From: Bacteroidales bacterium
Lineage (GTDB): Bacteria; Bacteroidota; Bacteroidia; Bacteroidales; UBA932
Reading direction: 5' to 3'
Length of the DNA stretch: 12,616 nt
Assembly: GCA_023230265.1 (NCBI GenBank)
Contig: JALNXR010000037.1
Location: 1 to 12,616, forward strand
Made by a program: the position numbers and the translations under genes. Below are positions 1 to 8,169 of the stretch, piece by piece. A model generated the notes under the pieces. The model ran no database searches, was not told the origin of the DNA, and worked only from the letters and a program-made list of their open reading frames with translations. Position 1 is the first letter of the stretch, and every line of letters starts with the position of its first letter.

Positions 1-2262
1 GTGGTGCTCCTGTCGCTTTTACCTCTTCTTAAAATGAGAATAAATCCGGATCTGGAATCCTATTTCCCTGAGAGAATGAGTTCCAGACAGGACAATGAAA
101 AGGTTAAAAAGCTCTTTGACAGGAGTGAAAAAATGGCAATTATACTGGAAAACGGGGATCTGCTGGATAGTTCCTTTCTGGAAAGATTATCGGATATAAG
201 CAATGAGATAAAAGATTCACCCGTTTTTGGAGATGCAGTTTCACTCACAACGGTCACCAATTTCAGGGGAGAGGATGGTTTTCTGTTAAGTTCTCCCCTG
301 GTAGAGAATTACAAAATGACTCCTGAGGATAAGGCGAACCTCTGCAGGGAGATAAGTTCAAAAAAATTAGTATATGGAAAAGTGGTGTCAAAAGAATTCG
401 ATAAGGCACTTATAATAGCCGGTTATAATTCCCTGGCACCTGATTCGGCTGTTACCGGTGAGATGGAGAGGATAATTAAAAGAAATCCGGGAGAGGGGAA
501 GGTAATCTGCACAGGGATCCCGCTGTTAAGGGAGGAGGCAGCTAAAAAAATTGTCAAGGACCTGGTGATTCTGCTCCCCCTGGCTCTACTGGTCATGTTG
601 ATACTTCTGACTCTGATGCTGGGAGATATCAGGTATATGTTGCTGCCCTTCTCGGTGGTGATATTCAGCACCATCTTTGCTATGGGGCTGATTCCGCTCT
701 TTGGATGGGAGATGAGCATCATAGGAGTGATAATTCCGGTTATGATGATTGCAATTGCCAATAACTACGGAATTCACTTTGTTGCACGTTACAGAGAGGT
801 AACCGGAAAGAGGAGAGAAAATAAAGATGGAAAAAGAGAAAAAGAGGAGAAGCAGGAAAACGAGGGAGAATTTATCGCTGCAGGACTCATAGACTTTCTT
901 GGAAAACCAGTTATTATTTGCGCCCTTACCACTATTGCCGGAATAATGGGATTACTGGCTCATATTCTGGATCCTGTGAGGCAGATGGGTATAGTGACAT
1001 CCCTCTCGGTAGCTTTTGCTCTGCTATTAAGTCTTGTTTATATACCCTCTGTAATCTCACGTTTTAAAATATCTGAGAAAACAAAACACTTCCGTTCCGG
1101 CAGCAGAGGCAGAAGTTTCTCTATTGAAAAATTATTGAAAAAGAGCGCATATACAGTTACTCAAAAGCCAAAGAGGATTCTGCTCATCTTTTTCTCTGTA
1201 ACACTTATCTCAATTTTAGGACTGTTCAGCCTTAAAATTTCTCCTGATTCGGGGAATATTCTACCGGAGGATCACCCCTTCTCCCGGGGGAGTGATATAT
1301 TGGACAAGGATTTTGGTGGCAGCAAATATATAAACCTGGTAATCAGCGGAGACATTCTCTCACCCAATATTATAAACTCTATGGATAAGATGCAGGAAGA
1401 GATTGCCTCCGTTCCGGGTGTGGGAGCTGTCATCTCTCTGACAGATGTACTCAAAGAGATTGGCAAAGCTCTCAATGACCCTGCCGATTCTCTTTATGGG
1501 GAACTTCCCCGGACCAGGGAGATGGCTGCTCAGTATCTGGAGTTGTTTAGCATGAATGCCTCTCCGGGAGAGATGGAGAACTATCTGGATTTTGATTATA
1601 AGAACACCCTGATGAGGATTCAATACAGTGCCGGAAGTATCAGGGATGCAGGAAGAATTGTCGATGATATTAAAAAAAAGAGCAAAGAAAGCAATCTGGA
1701 TATTACAGTGGGTGGTTATACCCTTATCGAATACGAGATGAACCGTTCTGTTGCAAAAGGTCAGTATCTCTCACTGCTCTTCGCCTTTGCTGTAATTTTC
1801 CTGCTTCTTCTGATGATTTTCAAGAGCACTTACGCAGGATTGCTCGGATCGTTGCCTCTGCTCTTTGCAGTGGTTACAACAATGGGAACAATGGGTTTGC
1901 TTGGTATAGAACTGGATATTGTAACTTCGCTTATATCTTCTGTCTCAATAGGTCTGGGAGTGGATTTTACCATACACCTCTTCTGGAGAGTCAAAAGTGA
2001 AAGTATTGCGGGAAAAGGGATCAAAGAGGCGCTGATACTTGCAATAAACAATGCAGGAAAGGGGATCACTATCAATGCCCTCTCGGTGATGGCCGGCTTT
2101 TCCGTACTATTTGCATCAGCTTTTCCCATGATAAGAAACTTTGCACTGCTGATAATCCTGTCGATATTTCTCTGCCTGGTGAGTGCCCTGCTCCTCATTC
2201 CCGCCCTGTCGCTGATTTTAAAACCAAAATTTTTAACCGACTCTAATAATGATAAAAAATGA
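1..2262 (+). CDS. RND-superfamily (MMPL-type) transporter, 5' end cut by window edge
   Basis: Inner-membrane exporter of the RND/MMPL class, probably for a lipid or other hydrophobic cargo. The visible 753 residues show the duplicated RND plan. A remnant of TM1 is followed by a periplasmic loop to about residue 185, then membrane segments at about 187-208, 212-235 and 239-262, with more to 352. TM7 lies at about 392-412, a second periplasmic loop at 413-585, and the last membrane block at 588-740. The segment after each half's first helix is similar (INPD at 14-17, ISPD at 413-416), supporting the internal duplication. The second half keeps the typical VDFTIHL (654-660), whose Asp is a candidate proton-relay residue. 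The first half has NNYGIHF (254-260) without Asp. A highly charged cytoplasmic insert lies at about 266-290. GTG at base 1 is only the first readable codon; the true start, with the rest of TM1, lies upstream. The 3' end overlaps the LolA-like gene by ATGA, so the two are probably translationally coupled. Substrate unknown. Confidence 0.88.
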   Translation: MVLLSLLPLLKMRINPDLESYFPERMSSRQDNEKVKKLFDRSEKMAIILENGDLLDSSFLERLSDISNEIKDSPVFGDAVSLTTVTNFRGEDGFLLSSPLVENYKMTPEDKANLCREISSKKLVYGKVVSKEFDKALIIAGYNSLAPDSAVTGEMERIIKRNPGEGKVICTGIPLLREEAAKKIVKDLVILLPLALLVMLILLTLMLGDIRYMLLPFSVVIFSTIFAMGLIPLFGWEMSIIGVIIPVMMIAIANNYGIHFVARYREVTGKRRENKDGKREKEEKQENEGEFIAAGLIDFLGKPVIICALTTIAGIMGLLAHILDPVRQMGIVTSLSVAFALLLSLVYIPSVISRFKISEKTKHFRSGSRGRSFSIEKLLKKSAYTVTQKPKRILLIFFSVTLISILGLFSLKISPDSGNILPEDHPFSRGSDILDKDFGGSKYINLVISGDILSPNIINSMDKMQEEIASVPGVGAVISLTDVLKEIGKALNDPADSLYGELPRTREMAAQYLELFSMNASPGEMENYLDFDYKNTLMRIQYSAGSIRDAGRIVDDIKKKSKESNLDITVGGYTLIEYEMNRSVAKGQYLSLLFAFAVIFLLLLMIFKSTYAGLLGSLPLLFAVVTTMGTMGLLGIELDIVTSLISSVSIGLGVDFTIHLFWRVKSESIAGKGIKEALILAINNAGKGITINALSVMAGFSVLFASAFPMIRNFALLIILSIFLCLVSALLLIPALSLILKPKFLTDSNNDKK

Positions 2263-3071
2263 ATAATATGAAATTCAGTTTACAGACAACATTTATAATG
2301 CTCTCTTTAATCACTGTTGCATCTTATGGCTCACTCCAGGCCACAGAGGTGTCAGGTGAAGATACAAAGGCATATGAAATTATGAAAAAGGCCTCTGATC
2401 TGGTGGATTACAAGAGCATATCAATGAAGATCTCCCTTAAGACCTACAATCCATCAGGAGGCATAAGGGTGAGGGAGATAGAGTCTTCATCACTTAGTGT
2501 TCCGGGAGTGAGTAAGATGATAATCCGCATATCTGCTCCTCCTGATCAAAAAGGTATTACAATGCTTATTCACGATTACCCCGACAAAAGCGATGATATG
2601 TGGATTTACCTGCCCTCATTGAGAAAGAGCAGAAGGATTGTGAGTTCAGAAAAGAGCTCCCAGTTTATGGGTTCGGAATTTCTCAACTCCGATATGAGCC
2701 GTCCCCGGCTGGAGGATTATTCTCATACTCTTAAAGATAAAACCGGTGCCGGAGAAGGGGAGTTCTGGATAATTGAATCGGTCGCAGTAAATGAATCAGT
2801 TGTTAAGGAGAGCGACTTTTACAAAAAAATTTCCTATATCTCAAAAGATGAAAACCTTTGCCGCAAGACTGAGTTTTATGATAAAAACGGTACTCTTCTC
2901 AGGAACCAGCTCATAACAAAATTTATCAGAAACGGCCCTGACAAATACATTGCTGCAATGATGGAGGTTACAAACCACAAAAGCGGCCGTCGTTCAACCA
3001 TTGAGATTACTGTTGTAAAGGAAAAAGAGGCTTTGAGGGAGAATAGTTTTGATCCGGCAATGCTACGTTAA
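2259..3071 (+). CDS. LolA-like outer-membrane lipoprotein-sorting protein
   Basis: Predicted periplasmic carrier of the LolA-like family (PF17131 type), often annotated outer membrane lipoprotein-sorting protein and often encoded beside RND transporters. A signal peptide is visible, with a hydrophobic core at about residues 9-22 and probable cleavage after Ala28. The mature part has the family's WIYLPSLRKSRRI block (115-127), followed by FMGSEF (136-141) and a DY motif near 153, as expected for a half-barrel that binds acyl chains. Length, 270 residues, is normal. The start at 2259 overlaps the transporter stop (ATGA); a second ATG at 2268 (Met4) gives an almost identical protein and cannot be excluded. 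The working inference is that the transporter extracts or flips a lipidic substrate and this protein receives it in the periplasm. It is not the classical LolA of the LolCDE route, and the cargo cannot be read from sequence. Confidence 0.85.
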   Translation: MNNMKFSLQTTFIMLSLITVASYGSLQATEVSGEDTKAYEIMKKASDLVDYKSISMKISLKTYNPSGGIRVREIESSSLSVPGVSKMIIRISAPPDQKGITMLIHDYPDKSDDMWIYLPSLRKSRRIVSSEKSSQFMGSEFLNSDMSRPRLEDYSHTLKDKTGAGEGEFWIIESVAVNESVVKESDFYKKISYISKDENLCRKTEFYDKNGTLLRNQLITKFIRNGPDKYIAAMMEVTNHKSGRRSTIEITVVKEKEALRENSFDPAMLR

Positions 3072-3075
3072 ACCG

Positions 3076-3107
3076 TTTGTATTTCTTACAATAATTTCGT
3101 AATATTG
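3076..3107 (+). promoter_or_regulatory. Bacteroidetes-type promoter for the CPBP protease gene
   Basis: TTTG at 3076-3079 serves as the -33 element and TAATATTG at 3100-3107 as the -7 element (one mismatch to TAnnTTTG), separated by 20 bases, which matches the usual spacing. It lies between the LolA-like stop and the protease start, in the correct orientation. Initiation would be expected near 3114, giving a leader of roughly 20 bases. This separates the protease from the upstream transporter pair. Confidence 0.6.
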
Positions 3108-3121
3108 TATAGAATACTCAC

Positions 3122-3136
3122 ATGAATAGATCATGA
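3122..3136 (+). other. Possible four-codon upstream ORF touching the protease start
   Basis: ATG-AAT-AGA-TCA-TGA runs from 3122 and its stop overlaps the protease ATG (3133) in an ATGA arrangement. It would lie inside the short leader predicted from the promoter at 3076-3107. It could couple or dampen translation of the protease, or be chance. No Shine-Dalgarno site is evident for either ATG. Confidence 0.2.
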
Positions 3137-3855
3137 TAGCAGTCCAATATCTGCTGTTTATTATTGTTGTTCTCCTTTTTGCAGTTGCATACCCGCTTTC
3201 CGGTTACCATCAGCAAAGATGGTTTACATTTTATGAATCCGGCAGAGTCACTAAAAAAATAAAATGGTATTATAACACCATCCTCTGGGCCTGGATTCCC
3301 ACAATTGCCGTAATCACCGTTATGTTAATTACCGGATTCAGATTAAGGCATCTTGGGCTCAAGACTATCAATCTTTCTGAGTCAGGTTTTGACGACTGGC
3401 TTATATATGCACTGCTGTTTTTATACACAGCTTACATCTGCTACAATATTTTCACATATATTACCTTAAGAATTAATCCTGAGACCAGAAGCATATCAAT
3501 CAGTCAGATACCTTTAAGGATAAGACCTTTACTTCCTGTAAACCGCACAGAGAGAAGAGTCTGGGCACTTGTTTCCGTAACTGCAGGGATAACCGAAGAG
3601 GTTTTATACAGAGGTTACATTTTTTTTGCCTTAGGGCTGCTCTTTCCTATGCTACCCCTCTGGGCTGTGTTGCTTATCTCCTCCGCACTTTTTGCAATCG
3701 GGCACATCTATCAGGGTAAAAGTGCAATAAAACCGGCTGTGGCAGGACTCTTTTTCGGAATTTTCTACATACTTTTTGATTCTATCGTTCCGGTTATTCT
3801 TGCACATATTTTGCAGGATGTTGTTGTAATATGGCTTATGATGGATAGAGAATGA
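3133..3855 (+). CDS. CPBP-family intramembrane glutamic protease
   Basis: Integral membrane protein of 240 residues of the CPBP (CAAX protease and bacteriocin-processing, Abi; PF02517) family. Hydrophobic segments are seen at about 4-22, 47-68, 88-110, 144-152, 162-190 and 201-235. The three family motifs are all present: EEVLYRG (155-161), carrying the Glu pair and Arg; FAIGH (187-191, FxxxH); and HILQD (225-229, HxxxD). The active site therefore looks intact. Characterised relatives process prenylated proteins or bacteriocin precursors, or act in immunity and scaffolding, but no prenylated or peptide substrate gene is visible nearby, so the role here is open. It appears to have its own promoter just upstream. 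It ends 57 bases before pncB, which has its own -7 box, so it may be monocistronic or read through into the next unit. The ATG at 3133 is the start consistent with the first membrane helix. Confidence 0.87.
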   Translation: MIAVQYLLFIIVVLLFAVAYPLSGYHQQRWFTFYESGRVTKKIKWYYNTILWAWIPTIAVITVMLITGFRLRHLGLKTINLSESGFDDWLIYALLFLYTAYICYNIFTYITLRINPETRSISISQIPLRIRPLLPVNRTERRVWALVSVTAGITEEVLYRGYIFFALGLLFPMLPLWAVLLISSALFAIGHIYQGKSAIKPAVAGLFFGIFYILFDSIVPVILAHILQDVVVIWLMMDRE

Positions 3856-3881
3856 TAACTCTATCTCTATGCAATTATTTG

Positions 3882-3889
3882 TACATTTG
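3882..3889 (+). promoter_or_regulatory. -7 box (TACATTTG) upstream of pncB
   Basis: A perfect match to the Bacteroidetes -7 consensus TAnnTTTG lies 23 bases before the pncB ATG, in the 57-base gap after the protease stop. No good TTTG was found at the matching -33 distance, so the assignment rests on the -7 element and its position. It would drive the pncB-pncA-porin-transglycosylase run. Confidence 0.45.
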
Positions 3890-3912
3890 CCGATAATATC
3901 AACCGCAACACA

Positions 3913-5394
3913 ATGTTTAAAATAGATACATCCTATTGTTCAGACAAATACCAGTATACAATGGGAAAAAGCTTCTTTGATGCAAATCTGACAAAGAAGT
4001 CCGCTGTCTTTAACCTTTTTTACAGAAGTGCCCCTGACCGTAACAACTGGGCTGTGGTGAGCGGAATAGAGGAAGCACTTGTAATGATATCATCCCTGGG
4101 GAGTAAAGATGCAGCTTTTTTTGAGAAATTCATCCCGGGAGAGGAGAACAGAGCGTACAGGGAGTATCTGGCCTCCATGAAATTCACAGGCAATGTATAT
4201 GCAATGAGGGAGGGTGAGATTGCCTTTCCTATGCAGCCTGTGGTTATTGTCGAGGGGCCTCTTATAGAGGCACAAGTACTTGAAACACCTCTGCTCTGCA
4301 TTATGAACCATCAGATGGCAATTGCCACCAAAGCATCCAGAGTTTCCAGGGCAACCCAAAAACCAATAAACGAGTTTGGCTCCAGAAGGGCACATGGCCC
4401 CTGGGCAGCTATATACGGTGCAAAGGCAGCCTATATAGGAGGTTGCAGCTCCACCTCAAATATTCTCACCTCGGATATTTTCGGGATTCCTGTTTCCGGG
4501 ACAATGGCTCACAGCTTTGTAACGGCTTTCGGATGCACAGTCTCCGGGGAGCTGGATGCCTTCAGAACCTATTTAAAGAGTCACCACGGAGAGGCAGTGA
4601 TACTTCTTGTAGATACCTATGACACACTTAAATGCGGTATTAAAAATGCAATAAGAGCCTTTAAGGAGACCGGTATTGATGACAATTATCCTCAATCCTA
4701 CGGGATCAGGCTCGACAGCGGTGATCTTGCATATCTATCTATCCGTTGCAGGGAGGAGCTGGACAGGGCGGGACTCACCAAATGCAAAATTTTCGCAACC
4801 AACTCTCTCGATGAATATATTATCAGTGATATTGAAAAACAGGGAGCAAGGATAGATGCCTACGGAGTGGGAGATGCCATAGCCACAAGCAAGCACAACC
4901 CCTGCTTTGGAAATGTATATAAACTGGTACAGATTGATGGCCAGGGTGTTTTAAAGAGGTCAGAGGAGAAGGCTAAGGTGATTAATCCCGGTTTTCAGTT
5001 AACCTACAGAATTATCCGGGAAGGAATGTTCCAGGCAGATGTCACCTGCCTGAGAGGAGATTCTCTTGCAAAATTGATAGAGGCAAAAGAGACCATAACA
5101 ATAAGAGATGAGAGAGATTACACAAAGGTTACCACTTTTAAATCCGGGAGCTACGACTACAAGATTCTTCAGCAGCAGATATTTAAGGATGGGATAGCGG
5201 TTGCAGAAAATATCCCTGTATCCCGGAGAAGAGATTACTATCTCAAAAATCTGGACTCACTTAATGAAACCGAAAAAAGACTGATTAATCCCCACTATTA
5301 CAAAGTAGATATTTCTGATGATCTTTATGAAAAAAAAGAGAGTCTCATCAATTCACTGATAAAGGAGATAAAGGAAAATTATGAAAATGAATGA
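3913..5394 (+). CDS. pncB: Nicotinate phosphoribosyltransferase
   Basis: Cytoplasmic enzyme that makes nicotinate mononucleotide from nicotinate and PRPP, with ATP hydrolysis, in the Preiss-Handler NAD salvage route. The 493-residue length and motifs fit the longer NAPRTase type. The N-terminal segment DKYQYTM (11-17) corresponds to the family's DxYQxTM. EFGSRRAHG (154-162) and GTMAHSF (196-202) follow, with His200 as the likely phosphorylated histidine. IRLDSGDL (265-272) and YGVGDAIATS (317-326) form the phosphoribosyl-binding side of the barrel, and the Cys-rich tail of some longer homologues is not evident. The ATG at 3913 sits just before the conserved N-terminal motif and follows a -7 box. 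The 3' end overlaps pncA by 14 bases, linking it to the enzyme that makes its substrate. There are no signs of disruption. Confidence 0.95.
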   Translation: MFKIDTSYCSDKYQYTMGKSFFDANLTKKSAVFNLFYRSAPDRNNWAVVSGIEEALVMISSLGSKDAAFFEKFIPGEENRAYREYLASMKFTGNVYAMREGEIAFPMQPVVIVEGPLIEAQVLETPLLCIMNHQMAIATKASRVSRATQKPINEFGSRRAHGPWAAIYGAKAAYIGGCSSTSNILTSDIFGIPVSGTMAHSFVTAFGCTVSGELDAFRTYLKSHHGEAVILLVDTYDTLKCGIKNAIRAFKETGIDDNYPQSYGIRLDSGDLAYLSIRCREELDRAGLTKCKIFATNSLDEYIISDIEKQGARIDAYGVGDAIATSKHNPCFGNVYKLVQIDGQGVLKRSEEKAKVINPGFQLTYRIIREGMFQADVTCLRGDSLAKLIEAKETITIRDERDYTKVTTFKSGSYDYKILQQQIFKDGIAVAENIPVSRRRDYYLKNLDSLNETEKRLINPHYYKVDISDDLYEKKESLINSLIKEIKENYENE

Positions 5395-5977
5395 TAAAGA
5401 TGTCACTCATATAGTAGTGGATATGCTCTTCGATTTTATAGAGGGTACTCTTGCCTGTAAAAATGCAAAAGAGGCAGTGACGTTTTCTGTTAAATATATT
5501 AACGGAAACCCAAAGCAGAAAGTTATTTTCGTGTGTGATTCTCACCCTTCTGATCATTGCTCTTTTGTTCAGTCCGGAGGTGTATGGCCTCCGCACTGCG
5601 TTGCAGGAACTCCAGGAAGTGAAATTGACGGCAGCTATTACCGGGATGTAGAAAATCCCGGACAGAGGCCTTCTGAAACCAACATCTTCAGGAAGGGGGC
5701 GGAGAGCGGTCGGGAGCAATATTCCGGTTATCAGGCTGTCAACAGCAGAGGTGAGACCATTGGAAATTATTTAAAAGCCAACTATAACGGTGCAGGCTCT
5801 CCGCCGGTTGTTGTAAGCGGCATTGCCACAGAATTCTGCATTAATGAAACTGTATCGGATCTGTTGAGGGAGGGATTCAGAGTCTTCCTGCTTAAGGATG
5901 GCCTGGGATATGTGGATTACAAAAATCATATCCAAACCCTTAAAGATTTGAGTAAAAAAGGTGTAACTCTTATTTGA
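5381..5977 (+). CDS. pncA: Nicotinamidase (isochorismatase-fold hydrolase)
   Basis: Converts nicotinamide to nicotinate and ammonia, supplying the product of the preceding gene. The 198-residue protein carries the full nicotinamidase active site. The catalytic triad is predicted as Asp14 (VVDMLFDF, 12-19), Lys105 (FRKG) and Cys153 (IATEFCINETV). The metal ligands are Asp53, His55 and His59 (within VCDSHPSDHC) and His72 (WPPHCVAGTPG, 69-79). The WPPHC block and cis-peptide IATEFC distinguish it from other isochorismatase-like hydrolases. The start at 5381 is inside the end of pncB; an AAGGA-type ribosome-binding site at 5371-5375 and a GGAG at 5364-5367 precede it, supporting this ATG over the one at 5387. 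The gene ends 4 bases before the porin, so all are probably on one transcript. Confidence 0.95.
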   Translation: MKMNDKDVTHIVVDMLFDFIEGTLACKNAKEAVTFSVKYINGNPKQKVIFVCDSHPSDHCSFVQSGGVWPPHCVAGTPGSEIDGSYYRDVENPGQRPSETNIFRKGAESGREQYSGYQAVNSRGETIGNYLKANYNGAGSPPVVVSGIATEFCINETVSDLLREGFRVFLLKDGLGYVDYKNHIQTLKDLSKKGVTLI

Positions 5978-5981
5978 CAAT

Positions 5982-8162
5982 ATGCATAAAAACATAAAAG
6001 CCAATTTTAAAGAGAGTCTGATGCTCGTTACAACTCTCACTCTCCTCCTCTTTTCTCTCCCCAATCCGGCCATAGGGATGAACAATGAGGACACTCTCAC
6101 TGTCAGGAGCGACTCCCTCTCATCCAAAGAGATGAAAAGAGTTCTTAGAGAGAGGGAGAGAGCCCGCACCGACAGTTTAAAATGGATAAAGGACAGTATC
6201 AGGTGGGCAAAACCCAGATATCTGACCAGCTACATTGTCCCGGATTCGCTTAAATACAAGAGAATAATAGTTTGGAACTTCGATCAGCATTTGAACTCCG
6301 TTGAGTATGGGAAGATGGATACAGCCTTTAATGAGACCTTCTACGATTATAAATTTCTTAAAAAGGATGCAGGGGCAACTTATCTGGGAATTTCCGGCTC
6401 CGCCACTCTTCTGCATAACTATTTTTTAAGGGAAAAACTATATGAATTCAACGATTTCTCCCCCTATCTTGTATGGGGCTACACTCCGGAAACACTTCCA
6501 AACTACAATACAAAAACCCCTCACACAGAGATGGGCTATTGGGGCACCCTGTTTGCAAACAGAGATAAGGAGGAGACCAACATCAAGTTTCTTCACACCC
6601 AGAATCTCACCCAAAATTTAAACATGGGAATAAACTATGAAAGGTTCGGGGCAGAAGGATTGCTTGGAGAGGAGAGGACAGACAACAGGAATTTTTCTGC
6701 TGCGGTAAATTACCTGGGTGAGAGATATGTCATGCACGCCGGTTATATTTTTCAGGGGATCAAAAGGGCTGAGAACGGAGGGATAGCAGATGATGCTCTT
6801 ATTCTGGACACACTTACAGATATTAAGACAGTACCCTTCCGGCTTCTGGATGCTGATAACCGCCTGAGAAGAAACACCCTTTTCCTGACACACTCTTACG
6901 GCATACCTTTAAGGTTCGGAAAAGGCAGGAACTCTGCCGATTCCTTAACCGCCGGCGGGCAGGGCAAGAGTGACCCGGAGGGAGAGTCTGCAAAAAATGA
7001 CACACTCAATGTTGCAGAGGGGACAATCACATATTTCGGGCATTCGGCGGAGTTCTCCACTTACAGCAGGAGATATACAGACAGAATAGCCACCACTGAC
7101 TCAATTGGCAGATCTCTGTACAACGGCTGGTTCAATATCAATCCGGAGAGCAGTTTTGACTCCACCCGTGTAAGCAGGTTTGAAAATAAATTGTTCATAA
7201 GGCTTCAGCCCTGGGCTCCCGATGCCATAATCTCCCGGCTTGACGGTGGAGCCGGTTATCAGATTCTGAGCATATACAGTTTTAAACCCGAATTCTACAT
7301 AAAACCTGCATACAATACCACCTATACCAACTTCTATCTCTATGCCGGAGCATCGGGACAATTCAGAAAATACTTCAGCTGGAAGGGATTTGCAAAATAC
7401 ACAATGGCAGGGTATAACGCCGGGGATATCTCTGCAGAAGGCAAAATCAGGCTATCTGCTTATCCCGGCGACCAACCAATACACCTTACAGCAAATCTCA
7501 AATTTAATGTTACCACTCCCGACTGGTTCCAGAAGAGCTATTATTCCAATCATTACAAATGGAACAACAATTTTGACAAGACAAAGGAGACCAGAATTGA
7601 GGCAAGTCTTTATCTGCCAGGTCTGGACCTGAGCGCCTTTGCAGGATATTCTCTACTGTCTGACCAGCTCTTCTACGGCAGGGATGGTATAATTGCACAG
7701 CACGGAGAGATTGAGTCAGTATTTGCTGCAAGTGTGGAGAAGAACTTTAGATTGTGGAAATTCCATTTTGATAACCGTATTTTGTATCAATTCACATCAA
7801 ACCGGGAGGTGCTACCGCTACCGGCAATCAGTGCCAGACTTAGATACTATCTTGATTTTAATGTTGTCAAAAATGTAATGAGAATGCAACTCGGTGCCGC
7901 ATTAACTTATAATACAGAATATTACACCCCCTCCTACAATCCGGCACTCGGACAGTTCTATTTACAGAGTGAGCGAAAAATAGGCAATTGTCCTTACATA
8001 GATGCCTTTATAAATATTCAGTGGCACCGCACAAGCATATTCATTAAATATTTAAATGCAGCACAGGGGTGGCCGGACGGAGACTATTTCTCTGCAAATC
8101 ATTATATCATGCCCCAGTCATCTTTGAAAATCGGAATACACTGGCCGTTTTATGTAAAATAG
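5982..8162 (+). CDS. Putative porin, Bacteroidetes PF14121 family
   Basis: Predicted outer-membrane beta-barrel of 726 residues. The N-terminus has a signal peptide with a hydrophobic core at about 14-26 and a probable signal peptidase I site after Ala30-Ile-Gly32. A short charged, Arg/Lys/Asp-rich periplasmic segment follows (about 45-75), then the family's conserved stretch around WAKPRYLTSYIVPDSLKYKR (about 70-89). From there on, alternating aromatic and polar strand-like segments dominate to the end. A flexible Gly/Ser/Asp-rich insertion near residues 311-342 is probably an extracellular loop. The last strand ends GIHWPFYVK; the terminal residue is Lys, not the aromatic many barrels carry, though aromatics lie just before it. 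The gene starts 4 bases after the pncA stop. Cargo is not established for this family; linkage suggests, but does not prove, a role in taking up NAD precursors. Confidence 0.85.
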   Translation: MHKNIKANFKESLMLVTTLTLLLFSLPNPAIGMNNEDTLTVRSDSLSSKEMKRVLRERERARTDSLKWIKDSIRWAKPRYLTSYIVPDSLKYKRIIVWNFDQHLNSVEYGKMDTAFNETFYDYKFLKKDAGATYLGISGSATLLHNYFLREKLYEFNDFSPYLVWGYTPETLPNYNTKTPHTEMGYWGTLFANRDKEETNIKFLHTQNLTQNLNMGINYERFGAEGLLGEERTDNRNFSAAVNYLGERYVMHAGYIFQGIKRAENGGIADDALILDTLTDIKTVPFRLLDADNRLRRNTLFLTHSYGIPLRFGKGRNSADSLTAGGQGKSDPEGESAKNDTLNVAEGTITYFGHSAEFSTYSRRYTDRIATTDSIGRSLYNGWFNINPESSFDSTRVSRFENKLFIRLQPWAPDAIISRLDGGAGYQILSIYSFKPEFYIKPAYNTTYTNFYLYAGASGQFRKYFSWKGFAKYTMAGYNAGDISAEGKIRLSAYPGDQPIHLTANLKFNVTTPDWFQKSYYSNHYKWNNNFDKTKETRIEASLYLPGLDLSAFAGYSLLSDQLFYGRDGIIAQHGEIESVFAASVEKNFRLWKFHFDNRILYQFTSNREVLPLPAISARLRYYLDFNVVKNVMRMQLGAALTYNTEYYTPSYNPALGQFYLQSERKIGNCPYIDAFINIQWHRTSIFIKYLNAAQGWPDGDYFSANHYIMPQSSLKIGIHWPFYVK

Positions 8163-8169
8163 GTAAGGG

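Noticed and set aside
1..30. GTG at base 1 as the genuine start of the RND transporter
   Set aside because: Starting here would leave an incomplete first membrane helix and no positively charged cytoplasmic start; the gene almost surely begins before the window.
1830..2198. Long open frame on the minus strand inside the RND transporter
   Set aside because: Its translation shows no recognisable domain, and the plus-strand frame has clear RND motifs throughout; it is a shadow.
5348..5719. Open frame on the minus strand across pncB-pncA
   Set aside because: It lies opposite conserved active-site motifs of nicotinamidase and has no family signature or start signal.
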